Of a stretch of DNA of 63,216 nt, positions 9,129 to 17,347 are shown one piece after another. A program made the translations under genes and the position numbers. The notes below the pieces were generated by a model, which searched no databases, was not told the DNA's origin, and saw only the letters and a program-made list of their open reading frames with translations. Each line of letters begins with the position of its first letter. The stretch's first letter is position 1. The stretch is taken from NCBI GenBank assembly GCA_001783695.1, contig MFNE01000024.1, forward strand, positions 3,040 through 66,255, given 5' to 3'. The DNA comes from Candidatus Lambdaproteobacteria bacterium RIFOXYD2_FULL_50_16 (GTDB lineage: Bacteria; SAR324; XYD2-FULL-50-16).

Positions 9129-10164
9129 GCCCGTGCCAACCAAGATTTTGATCGTTCGTTTCAGTTCGCTAGGCGACCTGATTTTAACGACCCCTTTTAT
9201 TCGTGAAGCTCGCCACCTTTTTAAGGAAGCTAAGCTGGACCTTTTAACAGCAAAGGAGTTTTCTCCCCTTTTTGCCCAAAACCCTCATCTAAACCAAATC
9301 CTTACCTACGACCGAAAAGCCAAAGAATCTTTAGGCCCTCTGGCCAAACAGATCAGGGCTGAAAATTACGATTTGGTTTTTGACCTACACCGCAGTCCTC
9401 GAAGTACCCTGCTTTTAGCCCTAGCTTTTGGTCCTTTTTCGGGGAAGGTCAAGAGGGTAGATAAACGAAGCCTCAAACGCAACCTCTTGATCACCTTTCA
9501 GCTAGACCTTTTCCCCGAAGTGGTTTCCCAACGCCAGGCCTGTCTAAAACTACTTCAGCCCAAAGTAGGCAAGCTTCGTCTTGCCGACCACACGGAGCTT
9601 TTCCCAAGCCCTGAAGACTTCGAGGCGGTCAAGCCAATTATCAATGACCCAAAAGTATCGGGCAAGCCCCTGATTGCGATTGGGCCCTCGGCCAGTTTTC
9701 CCTTAAAATGTTGGCCGAAGGAATCTTATTTGGAACTTTGCCTAGCGTTAGAAAAGCTTGGGTTTGGAGTGGTGCTTTTAGGGGGAAGTTTTGATTTAGA
9801 ACCCGCCTGGATTGCTGCCCGTAGCCAAGCGGTGGACGCCTCTGGGCGGTTGAGTTTTCTGGGCACCTCTGCGTTATTGGCCAATTGCAAACTATCCGTC
9901 AGTAACGATTCGGCGGTCGTTCATTTCTCAGAAGCCGTAAAAACTGCCGTGGTCGCTCTCTTTGGTCCGACTGCCGCCCAGTTCGGGTTTGGTCCTTTTT
10001 TAGGAAACAGCATGCTCTTAGCTTTGGACCTCCCTTGCCGGCCTTGCAGCCGAAACGGGATTGGCAAATGTACGAACAAAGAAAATCTAGCCTGCCTAAA
10101 AGGAATTAAACCGGAAATGGTGCTTGAATTGGTTTTAGAGCGGGTGCCCGCGCCTTCGCATTAA
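9127..10164 (+). CDS. Glycosyltransferase family 9 (heptosyltransferase-type)
   Basis: A second GT9 enzyme, 345 residues, divergent from the first. The N-terminus KILIVRFSSLGDLILTTP is the acceptor-side signature of heptosyltransferases, and SNDSAVVHFSEAVKTAVVALFGPT is the donor-site region with its conserved Asp and His. The Cys tail CRPCSRNGIGKCTNK is typical. The long open frame extends upstream to 8926 inside the opposite gene, but the family N-terminus fits a start at 9127 (ATG) or 9133 (GTG). No clear Shine-Dalgarno precedes either. It likely acts in lipopolysaccharide inner-core assembly with its neighbour. Its stop overlaps the convergent cyclic-nucleotide-binding gene (TTAA). Confidence 0.88.
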   Translation: MPVPTKILIVRFSSLGDLILTTPFIREARHLFKEAKLDLLTAKEFSPLFAQNPHLNQILTYDRKAKESLGPLAKQIRAENYDLVFDLHRSPRSTLLLALAFGPFSGKVKRVDKRSLKRNLLITFQLDLFPEVVSQRQACLKLLQPKVGKLRLADHTELFPSPEDFEAVKPIINDPKVSGKPLIAIGPSASFPLKCWPKESYLELCLALEKLGFGVVLLGGSFDLEPAWIAARSQAVDASGRLSFLGTSALLANCKLSVSNDSAVVHFSEAVKTAVVALFGPTAAQFGFGPFLGNSMLLALDLPCRPCSRNGIGKCTNKENLACLKGIKPEMVLELVLERVPAPSH

Positions 10165-10658
10165 AGTTGGCTGGTCTCGATCTCGTTGACTAGCGCGTCA
10201 AACAACAATATCACGTCCGCATTGACCATCCGCAAATGGCGGCACAGCACCTTGGCAATCTCACGGGTGATGGGCAGGGCAATCTCTGGGTGTTGATCGC
10301 CAAACTGATGGAAGGCATCCCGGTGGACCACATAGGTAAGGCTGTCTTCTAAGGCTCTAATACTTGCTGAACGCCGGTCCGCGTCCATCAGGGCAAGCTC
10401 CCCAAAAATAGGCCGGTTTTCGGCCTTGTGTTCTGCGACCGTGTATTCCTCCGCATTGCGAGTGAGCTTGACCACGCGCACCGCTCCACTGATCAATAAA
10501 AACATCTCGTCCCCAGTTTCCCCCTCGGTGATCAAGGGCTCACCGGCTGGGAAATGGCGAACCTCAATGATATCCGCAATCATGCGAATCGCTTCTGGGT
10601 TATCGAGGATACTCGAAAAAATTCGAAATTCTTTGATTAGGTTCAGATCGACGCTCAT
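10161..10658 (-). CDS. Cyclic nucleotide-binding domain protein
   Basis: A 165-residue single-domain protein of the CAP/PKA regulatory type without a DNA-binding helix-turn-helix. The beta-roll runs from about residue 33 to 120. The phosphate-binding cassette FGELALMDADRRSAS (residues 85-99) keeps the Glu and Arg that contact the cyclic phosphate, so binding of cAMP or cGMP is plausible. It is last in a minus-strand operon of metallo-beta-lactamase-fold protein, secreted protein, MEMO-like protein and this gene, 3 bases after the MEMO-like stop. The operon suggests a cyclic nucleotide effector role; its partner is unknown. Confidence 0.85.
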   Translation of the reverse strand: MSVDLNLIKEFRIFSSILDNPEAIRMIADIIEVRHFPAGEPLITEGETGDEMFLLISGAVRVVKLTRNAEEYTVAEHKAENRPIFGELALMDADRRSASIRALEDSLTYVVHRDAFHQFGDQHPEIALPITREIAKVLCRHLRMVNADVILLFDALVNEIETSQL

Positions 10659-10661
10659 AGG

Positions 10662-11471
10662 CTATACATAAAAAGCGGCGTAACCAACCGCGTTGGGACC
10701 AGCCGATTTGTGTTGGCTAGAGTCATATTGTTTGAAACTAAAAGGACCTAATCCTTGATTCTTTAAAATCTCCATCGCCGTCAAAACGGGCAAAGCGCCA
10801 CAGATGGTGGCGTGGTAACGCTCGAAAAAACTTTTAAAACCTCGCCGGTCCCCCGTTGCGACCAGTCCAATAGCTTCTTTGTCCATCGCCTCTCCACTCG
10901 CAAAGCCGTGGGTTTTAGGGCTATACCCAAAGTCTGGACCTACGTGGCTAAAATCAGTGGAAATAACCCAAAGGGTTTCGGGTGAATCTAAGGTCTGAAG
11001 CGCTTTTGCCAGGGCTGGGGCTTGCTCTAGGCTTCCAGAAAGCAAAAAAGGGAAAAGCTTTGCATTTGGGAAAAGTTGGGACAAAAAAGGAAGCTGCACC
11101 TCTAGGCAATGTTCTAAAGCATGCCACTTGGATTCACTAAGTGGCCATTGGTTTGGGCGGGTTACAGTAAAGTCGCCCAAAGGGCATTGCCATATTTGGT
11201 CTAGGGTGGCGGCGGCGCCCATGAAGGTGTATCGGTGGCTTGGGCCCAAAAGGATGATTTGTTCGAAGGTTTGCCCCCTCACTTCTTCAAACGCTGCACC
11301 TGCGACCGCCCCAGAGTAAAAATACCCAGCATGGGGCACGATTAAAAACCTAGGAGCATGGTTCGCTGTTTTGGCTGCCTGATTCAGGTACCCTAAAACC
11401 TCGGCCTTTAGTTCCTCGGGGTCTGCTGGATAAAAGCTGCCAGCAACGGCGGGCCTTCTAGTCACTTTCAT
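10662..11471 (-). CDS. amrB: MEMO1-family protein (AmmeMemoRadiSam system protein B)
   Basis: A 269-residue protein of the MEMO family, related to extradiol dioxygenases and, in eukaryotes, a metal-binding redox protein. The start MKVTRRPAVAGSFYPADPEE matches the family; its ATG overlaps the upstream stop (ATGA), so a longer upstream reading is rejected. Candidate metal ligands are His48 (VPHAGYFYSG), His79 (GPSHRYTF) and Cys224 (ATICGALPVL), as in human MEMO1. In many bacteria it is encoded with an AMMECR1 protein and a radical SAM protein (AmrS); neither is adjacent here. The radical SAM protein at 36844 lacks the usual CX3CX2C motif and is not an obvious partner. Confidence 0.85.
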   Translation of the reverse strand: MKVTRRPAVAGSFYPADPEELKAEVLGYLNQAAKTANHAPRFLIVPHAGYFYSGAVAGAAFEEVRGQTFEQIILLGPSHRYTFMGAAATLDQIWQCPLGDFTVTRPNQWPLSESKWHALEHCLEVQLPFLSQLFPNAKLFPFLLSGSLEQAPALAKALQTLDSPETLWVISTDFSHVGPDFGYSPKTHGFASGEAMDKEAIGLVATGDRRGFKSFFERYHATICGALPVLTAMEILKNQGLGPFSFKQYDSSQHKSAGPNAVGYAAFYV

Positions 11472-11947
11472 AAGGCGGGCTCCTTTGGGGGCTCTAAAAG
11501 TCCCAATAAAAAGCCTGCAACCCCAACCGAACAAACCCTCGGCCACGCGATACACTTGGTTGACCCGACTCGTTTGCCGTCGAGGTCATAAGCATAAGAA
11601 TAGGTTGGCGTCCAAAAATAGCGACCTATGACCTCTTTTTTTTCGTTAAATATTTGCCCTTCAAAGGCGTGGCCAACCAATTGGAGTTCGTTTTTTTCCC
11701 GCATAATAAATATCTTTGACCAGCCCTGCTCGGGCATCACTCCAACCCGGCCAATTTTGCCTTTGCCGAGTTGGTGAATCTCTACAAAGCGGGGATATAC
11801 ATGGGCCTCGGCGATTTGCTGGCCTTCTGAATTAAAGATCGGACCCTTTACGGGAAAAGGACCGGGGTAATCCTTCTGTTCAGCAGGGGTTTGGCCCAGT
11901 AGGGTACTAGACCAGAGCAAAACTAGGATGACCCAGAGGCCTTTCAT
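11468..11947 (-). CDS. Secreted protein of unknown function
   Basis: A 159-residue protein with a clean signal peptide (MKGLWVILVLLWSSTLLGQ). The mature part is beta-rich with repeated short strands. One segment resembles the lines of a sequence-repeat protein (GPIFNSEGQQIAEAHVYPRF, then FEGQIFNEKKEVIGRYFWTP), suggesting two copies of a small beta unit. Two cysteines near the C-terminus (TKCIAWPRVCSVGV) could form a disulfide. The family is not recognised. It lies between the metallo-beta-lactamase-fold gene (3-base gap) and the MEMO gene (4-base overlap), so it belongs to that operon and places part of the module in the periplasm. Confidence 0.65.
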   Translation of the reverse strand: MKGLWVILVLLWSSTLLGQTPAEQKDYPGPFPVKGPIFNSEGQQIAEAHVYPRFVEIHQLGKGKIGRVGVMPEQGWSKIFIMREKNELQLVGHAFEGQIFNEKKEVIGRYFWTPTYSYAYDLDGKRVGSTKCIAWPRVCSVGVAGFLLGLLEPPKEPAL

Positions 11948-11950
11948 CGC

Positions 11951-13393
11951 CTAAGCTTCCAAGATAACGATATGGTCGCCTGGAAGGCAATTGTGATGAT
12001 GCTTTGGGATCTCTTTGAGTTTTTTGCCGGTGTGCAGGTAATAAACCGGGCTCGGCTGAGCGGCATAATCTGCCGGGTCCCCATGGATAAGGCCCCCGCC
12101 AGAATCGACCAAAATTGCGTCGTAAAGATCATCTGGGGTCAAAAACGCCTCAATTTCTTGGGCGCGAGGTTTATTGATAACCTTGGATGCGACCAGTTTA
12201 GCAACATTGGCCTTAGAAAGCTGATCCCCAGAGATATAAAGCCCTTTTGTTTCCCCATTTGGGCCTTCAACATGGAGCTTGAGACCTAGTGCTGGGATAG
12301 CATGGACCGAGTAAAACACCTCAAATTGGGCCTTGCCTAACTTTAGGGGCTTTCCTGCGTAAAAGGGATGGAAATCATAATGGGCTTGTGCCTCTTTATA
12401 GCTGCAACCAAGATTGGCTTTAAGCTTTAAGAGCATACAGTGGAATATTTCAGGGCTAGAAAAGATCTTAACCTTTTTGCCCTTCTCGATGGTTTCGATA
12501 ATGTCTAAATGATCTTCATGAACATGGGACACAAAGATCCCTTCAATGTCTGAAAAATCGAGGCCAATCGCTTTTAGGTGTTGGCGTAGATAGGCTGGGC
12601 AGTCCCAAAGATACCACTTGCCGTCCACCCGGATTAAGGACCCGTTGGCGGGCTTGGTGGGGTCGAAACCCTCTGACGTGCCTAAAAGCCGGATTGAAAA
12701 AGCTTGGGCGCTATTTTTTTCTTGGGCGGTCACCGGGTTGGCGGACATGGGGTAGATCGGCACTTGGGGATTCGCTGCCCCTAAAATGGTGGTGTAGGTC
12801 TCTTTGCCTGCATAACAGCGGAACGAGTCTTCGCCGAGCCGTTCGATCAAAACCTCGGGTTGCTCCCCTACGGAAGGGTAAACGCTTTGTTTCTCCCCTA
12901 CTTCTAAGGGGATAAACTCAACTAATTGCTCCACCTGCAAAATCGAACCGTCCTTGCCTTTGAGGGCCAAATGCGCCGCTTCGTCACAGATAGCCTGCAC
13001 CTTTTTGCTCGAAAGATTTGGCTTTAAACCCAGTTGGGTTTCAGAGCCCATGGCTTCTTCGTAAGCAGGCCCCAATAGGGTCACCCGCAACATTTCTTTA
13101 AGATCCTCAAGTACCTTTTTTTTGCCTAATACCCGAAATTTTTTGCCTTGAGCCAGTCCCTGCTGAATAAATAAAAAGTGATAAAACGGGAATTCTAAGC
13201 AAGCCTGGGAGGAGCTAAAACGGGTCATAGTACCCGGAATCACTACCGTATTGGGCATAGGGTAATGCTTGGTTAGTAGCGTCTTAAGCACCTCTGGTGG
13301 ACAGCCTATCAACAGGCCGCCAAGGCTGGTGCTATATAAGACCGCTCCTTCCATCAGCGGGTATTCGGTGATTGCAGTAAATTCGGATCCCAT
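11951..13393 (-). CDS. Metallo-beta-lactamase fold protein, possible cyclic nucleotide phosphodiesterase-like hydrolase
   Basis: A 480-residue protein. The C-terminal half has the metal-binding core SHVHEDHLD near residue 287, a later His (SVHAIPALG), and GLYISGDQ supplying the Asp ligand. The second His of HxHxDH is kept. The N-terminal ~200 residues (SLGGLLIGCPPEVLK and on) look like a degenerate or regulatory domain. A TTG codon 27 bases upstream is possible, but AGGA is well placed before the ATG at 13393. It heads an operon that ends with a cyclic-nucleotide-binding protein, so a role in cyclic nucleotide turnover is an attractive inference; other hydrolase activities of this fold cannot be excluded. 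Confidence 0.7.
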   Translation of the reverse strand: MGSEFTAITEYPLMEGAVLYSTSLGGLLIGCPPEVLKTLLTKHYPMPNTVVIPGTMTRFSSSQACLEFPFYHFLFIQQGLAQGKKFRVLGKKKVLEDLKEMLRVTLLGPAYEEAMGSETQLGLKPNLSSKKVQAICDEAAHLALKGKDGSILQVEQLVEFIPLEVGEKQSVYPSVGEQPEVLIERLGEDSFRCYAGKETYTTILGAANPQVPIYPMSANPVTAQEKNSAQAFSIRLLGTSEGFDPTKPANGSLIRVDGKWYLWDCPAYLRQHLKAIGLDFSDIEGIFVSHVHEDHLDIIETIEKGKKVKIFSSPEIFHCMLLKLKANLGCSYKEAQAHYDFHPFYAGKPLKLGKAQFEVFYSVHAIPALGLKLHVEGPNGETKGLYISGDQLSKANVAKLVASKVINKPRAQEIEAFLTPDDLYDAILVDSGGGLIHGDPADYAAQPSPVYYLHTGKKLKEIPKHHHNCLPGDHIVILEA

Positions 13394-13496
13394 GTTGTTA
13401 TCCTGAAAGCTTATGGGCAATATTGGTTGCAGCCTTCAAAGCAAAGAGCATACCACCAAGGCAATCTTTGAAACTTTAGAAAATTGGTCTTTTTTA

Positions 13497-13523
13497 CCTA
13501 AGGCAGCTAAAACCTGCCATAGG
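13497..13523. promoter_or_regulatory. Inverted repeat, candidate operator 1
   Basis: CCTAAGGCAG and CTGCCATAGG face each other across seven bases, with one mismatch. It lies between the divergent metallo-beta-lactamase-fold and porin genes. Its half-site shares a CTNAGGCA core with the perfect repeat at 13571-13601. Confidence 0.45.
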
Positions 13524-13570
13524 CTTGGATAAAATAATAGCAAATTTGCCTTTGGTCTGCGAGCCAATCC

Positions 13571-13601
13571 CTTAGGCAATGGGCTTTTCAAATTGCCTAA
13601 G
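13571..13601. promoter_or_regulatory. Perfect 10-base inverted repeat, candidate operator 2
   Basis: CTTAGGCAAT and ATTGCCTAAG are perfect complements with an 11-base spacer. The right half overlaps the candidate -35 box of the porin promoter, a placement expected of a repressor site. Confidence 0.55.
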
Positions 13602-13621
13602 TAACAAATTTGGGATAACTA
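13593..13621 (+). promoter_or_regulatory. Candidate sigma-70 promoter for porin/hemL
   Basis: TTGCCT (13593-13598), a 17-base spacer, then TAACTA (13616-13621). The porin start follows 40 bases later. Confidence 0.45.
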
Positions 13622-13661
13622 GTCGAACTCAAACCTCAAATCCTACTTTGCCCTTTTTTTA

Positions 13662-15140
13662 ATGACACGCATCCCTATACTCCTCTTCTGGTTTTTAAGT
13701 TTCGCCCTGGTCGGGGTCCCTTCCTTGGCCCTGGCCCAGCAGAACTTTGTGACCCTTAAAGAGGGGGAATATCAGATCGATCAGGCCCCTAGACCCCATA
13801 TTGAGGACGCCGTGATCACGGGGCGCTTTGAAGCCGATTACCTAAGCGACCGCTCAGAAAACTTTTCCTCCCGAACGGGGACGGGGCAAGCGTTTCAGGA
13901 TATTGAACTTGGGTTCGACTCCAACCTTCATGACCATATTTCAATTGTTGCCAAGATTGCTAACAATTCCAGAAGGGTCGCCGATCAACCCCAAGGGTAC
14001 CAAAGTTACGATACCCAAGAGCAAGGGGACAGCACCGCTGATACCGGGCTGAACCTGATCTTTAAAGAGGCCTTTTTAGAGTATAACCACAATCCTTCGG
14101 CGGTTCTTAGACTGGGGCGACAGCGGTATTCGATTGGTGACAAAAAGGGGTTGGTTTATCAAGGTTGGGCCAACGGGTTTAGTCAAACCTGCGGTATTGG
14201 CACTTGGTGTTACCTAATCGGGGCCGCCCGGATTGGGCAGGGGGTGACCGACAACCTGCTATTTGCCCAGCTGACTTACCCGATCTACGAAAACGGGGTG
14301 GAACATGAAAACCCTTGGGGAGAACCCTACCAAGAAAGCGCTTTTTATGTCGAAATCTTCCGTAACTTCCACCAAGGAAGTGAAATGCCCCTGGCCCTTT
14401 ACGGCGGGCGCACGGGAGCGGGAAGTTCCTATCAAGTCCAAGAAAATGGGCGCGGGGTTTACTACGACAACAAAAAGCTAGAATACTTTGGCACTAATCT
14501 AAATTGGCGGTTTTACGGTTACCACCTTGACTTAAACTACGTCGCCTTTTCTGGGAGGCGCAATTACTGGTCTGGGGCGCGGGGCGAGGCAGATCGGCAA
14601 TATCTTACCAATCAACACCTCGCCGGAGCGGTTTGGTTAGTAAACCAAGAGTTTTTGATCCACAACGATTGGAAACTGGGTTTTGAATACCTTTTGACTC
14701 GCGCGTCAGAACATAATGGGGACGCCTACTATGCCCATGACCGGGTCGATTTTGTGGAGATTAAAAAAGGCACCTTTGGTGACGCTTTGATCTATTTTGA
14801 CGGCGAAGGCCTGGGCCAAGGGCATGGGGTGACTAACCTTAACTATCGTAAACTCGACCTGCATTATAAAAACCCCGTCTTTCATTGGGGACTAGATTTT
14901 GCCCTGTGGGGCTTTAATCGGGATAAAGCGGTGGCCAACCAAACGGGTGAAAAATACACCAAAATTGGCAACGAGTTCGATTTTAAGTTTTCCTATCCAT
15001 TGGATAAAAACCTGACCGCGTTAATGCAAATGGCGCTCTTTAACGCCGACCGGGCCTACAGCCCAAACGACAACTTAGCCCCGGTGAACCGTCCGCAAGA
15101 CTTTAGTACAGTTGGGCTACGTATTGGTTACCACTTCTAA
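13662..15140 (+). CDS. Outer membrane beta-barrel porin, alginate-export-like
   Basis: The 492-residue protein starts with a signal peptide (residues 1-25, ending SLALAQQ). The rest alternates hydrophobic and polar residues with many aromatic-bordered strands, as in a large outer membrane barrel. It ends in the Phe-terminated strand TVGLRIGYHF, the usual Bam recognition end. The segment AVLRLGRQRYSIGDKKGLVY resembles porins of the alginate-export (AlgE-like) group. The substrate is not readable. No good Shine-Dalgarno precedes the ATG. hemL begins 16 bases after its stop and may share its transcript. Confidence 0.75.
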   Translation: MTRIPILLFWFLSFALVGVPSLALAQQNFVTLKEGEYQIDQAPRPHIEDAVITGRFEADYLSDRSENFSSRTGTGQAFQDIELGFDSNLHDHISIVAKIANNSRRVADQPQGYQSYDTQEQGDSTADTGLNLIFKEAFLEYNHNPSAVLRLGRQRYSIGDKKGLVYQGWANGFSQTCGIGTWCYLIGAARIGQGVTDNLLFAQLTYPIYENGVEHENPWGEPYQESAFYVEIFRNFHQGSEMPLALYGGRTGAGSSYQVQENGRGVYYDNKKLEYFGTNLNWRFYGYHLDLNYVAFSGRRNYWSGARGEADRQYLTNQHLAGAVWLVNQEFLIHNDWKLGFEYLLTRASEHNGDAYYAHDRVDFVEIKKGTFGDALIYFDGEGLGQGHGVTNLNYRKLDLHYKNPVFHWGLDFALWGFNRDKAVANQTGEKYTKIGNEFDFKFSYPLDKNLTALMQMALFNADRAYSPNDNLAPVNRPQDFSTVGLRIGYHF

Positions 15141-15156
15141 TTAAAAGAGGAACGTT

Positions 15157-16443
15157 ATGAAGGTCTCTAATTCGCGGGCCCTATTTGATCGCGCTCGCAA
15201 GTCTATCCCTGGTGGTGTAAACAGCCCAGTGCGGGCCTTTCGCGGGGTAGGCGGAGACCCTCTGTTTATCGAGCGGGGCCAGGGCTCGAAGATCTATGAT
15301 GCCGATGGCAACGCCTTTATTGACTACGTTCTTAGTTGGGGGCCTTTAATCCTTGGGCATGCCCATCGGGCAACCTTGGACGCGCTTAAAGTGGCTATGG
15401 AAAAAGGCTTGAGCTTTGGCGCGCCCACCCAAGGGGAAACCGAACTGGTCGAGTTGATCCGCCAGATGGTGCCCAGCATGGAGATGGTAAGGTTGGTTAA
15501 CTCTGGTACCGAGGCAACCATGAGTGCGATTCGGGTAGCGCGGGGTTTTACGGGCCGAGACAAGATTATTAAATTCACCGGCTGTTACCACGGTCACGCC
15601 GATTATTTATTGGTTAAGGCCGGGTCAGGGGCCACAACCTTAGGCGCGCCCGATTCGCCCGGGGTGCCCGCCAGTTTCGCCGCCCACACCCTACTTTGCC
15701 AATATAACAACCTCGCCGAGGTCCAGGCCCAGATTGACGAGCATCCTGGTGAGATTGCTGCCGTGATTTTAGAGCCGGTAGCAGGCAACATGGGGGTGAT
15801 CCCACCTAAAGGATCTTTCCTCAAGGATTTGCGGGCGCTGTGTGATCGCGAAGGGATTTTGTTGATATTTGACGAGGTAATGACCGGCTTTCGGGTGGCC
15901 AAGGGCGGGGCGCAGGAATTGTTTCATATTCAGCCCGACTTGACCACCTTGGGCAAGGTGATCGGTGGGGGCATGCCCGTGGGCGCCTACGGGGGCCGCC
16001 AAGACATCATGGCGCGGGTCAGCCCCTCCGGCGATATCTACCAAGCGGGTACCTTAAGCGGTAACCCCATGGCCGTGGCCGCAGGTCTAGTCACCTTGGG
16101 TGAACTCAATAAACCGGGCTTTTACGAAGAGCAGTCGAAGAAAGTCAATTGGCTCTGTAGCGAGATGAGGGATGCTTTAGAGAAAAAAGGAGTGCCTTAC
16201 CATATGTCCAACATCGGCACCATGTTTGGTTTTTACTTCATTAACCAACCGGTCCATTCCTACGAAGACGCGCTCAAATGCGACGCCGCCCTCTACGGCA
16301 AATTTTTCCGGGCGATGCTGGCCCACGGCGTTTACCTCGCCCCCTCCGCCTTTGAGGCCGCCTTTATGTCCCAAGCCCACAGCGAAGAAGATCTAGAAAA
16401 CACCGCCCAAGCCTTTAGGGCGAGCTTGGAGGAGGTGATTTAA
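15157..16443 (+). CDS. hemL: Glutamate-1-semialdehyde 2,1-aminomutase
   Basis: A PLP enzyme that converts glutamate-1-semialdehyde to 5-aminolevulinate, the C5-route precursor of haem and cobalamin. The 428-residue length is standard. The N-terminus has [16 protein letters not shown], the cofactor region has [25 protein letters not shown] and the PLP lysine in [18 protein letters not shown] at about residue 267. AGAGGA precedes the ATG. Its products fit the B12-dependent reductase and the c-type haem chemoreceptor elsewhere in the window. It sits close behind the porin gene but shares no functional link with it. Confidence 0.97.
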   Translation: MKVSNSRALFDRARKSIPGGVNSPVRAFRGVGGDPLFIERGQGSKIYDADGNAFIDYVLSWGPLILGHAHRATLDALKVAMEKGLSFGAPTQGETELVELIRQMVPSMEMVRLVNSGTEATMSAIRVARGFTGRDKIIKFTGCYHGHADYLLVKAGSGATTLGAPDSPGVPASFAAHTLLCQYNNLAEVQAQIDEHPGEIAAVILEPVAGNMGVIPPKGSFLKDLRALCDREGILLIFDEVMTGFRVAKGGAQELFHIQPDLTTLGKVIGGGMPVGAYGGRQDIMARVSPSGDIYQAGTLSGNPMAVAAGLVTLGELNKPGFYEEQSKKVNWLCSEMRDALEKKGVPYHMSNIGTMFGFYFINQPVHSYEDALKCDAALYGKFFRAMLAHGVYLAPSAFEAAFMSQAHSEEDLENTAQAFRASLEEVI

Positions 16444-16456
16444 AAAAGGGGGGGGG

Positions 16457-17137
16457 CTACCAAGCCAAGGGTTTACTCAAGGGTGTGCCTTCGATTTGGT
16501 CGGGGAGTTGGGAGTCCTTTAGGGTCACTTCATTAAGAACCCTTAACAAATCAGCTGGTGCTTTAAGTTCGTTGGGGATTTTTTGTCGGTATTTCCAAGG
16601 GGTGAGCAAAACGATCTTTTTTTGAAAGTCGTTTTTAGCAATTTGGAGGGCACCCGCGATATCAGAGTCGTTGGAAATTAAGCAAATGGCCTTGCTATGA
16701 TTTTTTGCGGCATCAGCCACGATTTGAATGGCCAGATTAACATCGGACCCCTTTTCTTCCCAACTGGAGACCCAAACATATCCAGGTATTTTTTCATAGT
16801 CCTCAGGCGCGATGGGATGGGAATCTTGGGGCCAACGGGCCAAGGCAAGTTTAGGCCGAACAATTTCGCGGAGCTTATATTTGCCTTTAATTAAGGTGAA
16901 ATTGGGCTGGGTAGCCGAAAGAGCCCGAAGATAGGTGTTTTGCCGTTCAAGCACCTTGGGGTTGTTCGTCGTGGGAATAACCATGGCAGTAAAGTATTTC
17001 AACCCAATCAGGTTAAAATCAGGGCCGAGCCGGGAGGAAATGGCTTGGTGGAGATCAAGCCATTTATAAGGGGTGTCTTTGAGTGCCCCAAAATAAAGGT
17101 TGAATCCATCTACATAGGCGATGGTATCAATAGCCAT
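16457..17137 (-). CDS. NYN-domain (PIN-like) nuclease family protein
   Basis: The 226-residue protein is a single NYN domain, a PIN-like RNase fold. Acidic residues sit where catalytic metal ligands belong: YVDGFNLYFG (Asp10), EEKGSDVNLAIQIVADA, and LISNDSDIAGAL. The tail after about residue 200 is short and unstructured. RNA cleavage is an inference from the fold. It lies alone between hemL and lpxC, followed upstream by a REP-like double hairpin and an AT-rich stretch with a palindrome, a context that suggests later insertion. AGGG lies 9 bases before the ATG. Confidence 0.85.
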   Translation of the reverse strand: MAIDTIAYVDGFNLYFGALKDTPYKWLDLHQAISSRLGPDFNLIGLKYFTAMVIPTTNNPKVLERQNTYLRALSATQPNFTLIKGKYKLREIVRPKLALARWPQDSHPIAPEDYEKIPGYVWVSSWEEKGSDVNLAIQIVADAAKNHSKAICLISNDSDIAGALQIAKNDFQKKIVLLTPWKYRQKIPNELKAPADLLRVLNEVTLKDSQLPDQIEGTPLSKPLAW

Positions 17138-17168
17138 AATAGATGCCCTGGCTGCAACGCCGAGGTAT

Positions 17169-17216
17169 TAGCCCCCGGCCGAAGCCGGGGGCTACCGTAT
17201 CGACGAAGCGATACGG
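17169..17216. repeat. REP-like tandem double hairpin
   Basis: Two perfect hairpins lie back to back: TAGCCCCCGGC-CGAA-GCCGGGGGCTA (17169-17194) and CCGTATCG-ACGAAG-CGATACGG (17195-17216). There is no T-run on either strand. This resembles repetitive extragenic palindromes mobilised by REP-associated transposases. No transposase is in the window. Confidence 0.65.
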
Positions 17217-17281
17217 GGGGTAACTAGCGCGTTTGATGCAATTTATTTACCTAAAATCCTAATCAATCTCTCTCATAATCC

Positions 17282-17303
17282 TATTGCAACCGGCATTGCA
17301 ATA
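17282..17303. promoter_or_regulatory. Perfect 8-base palindrome in AT-rich spacer
   Basis: TATTGCAA-CCGGCA-TTGCAATA lies in a markedly AT-rich spacer upstream of the NYN gene and downstream of lpxC. The geometry fits a dimeric repressor site or a small stem-loop; nothing identifies the binding protein. Confidence 0.4.
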
Positions 17304-17347
17304 CAACTAGAAAATATTCATACATATAAAAAACAATTAGTTATCCC

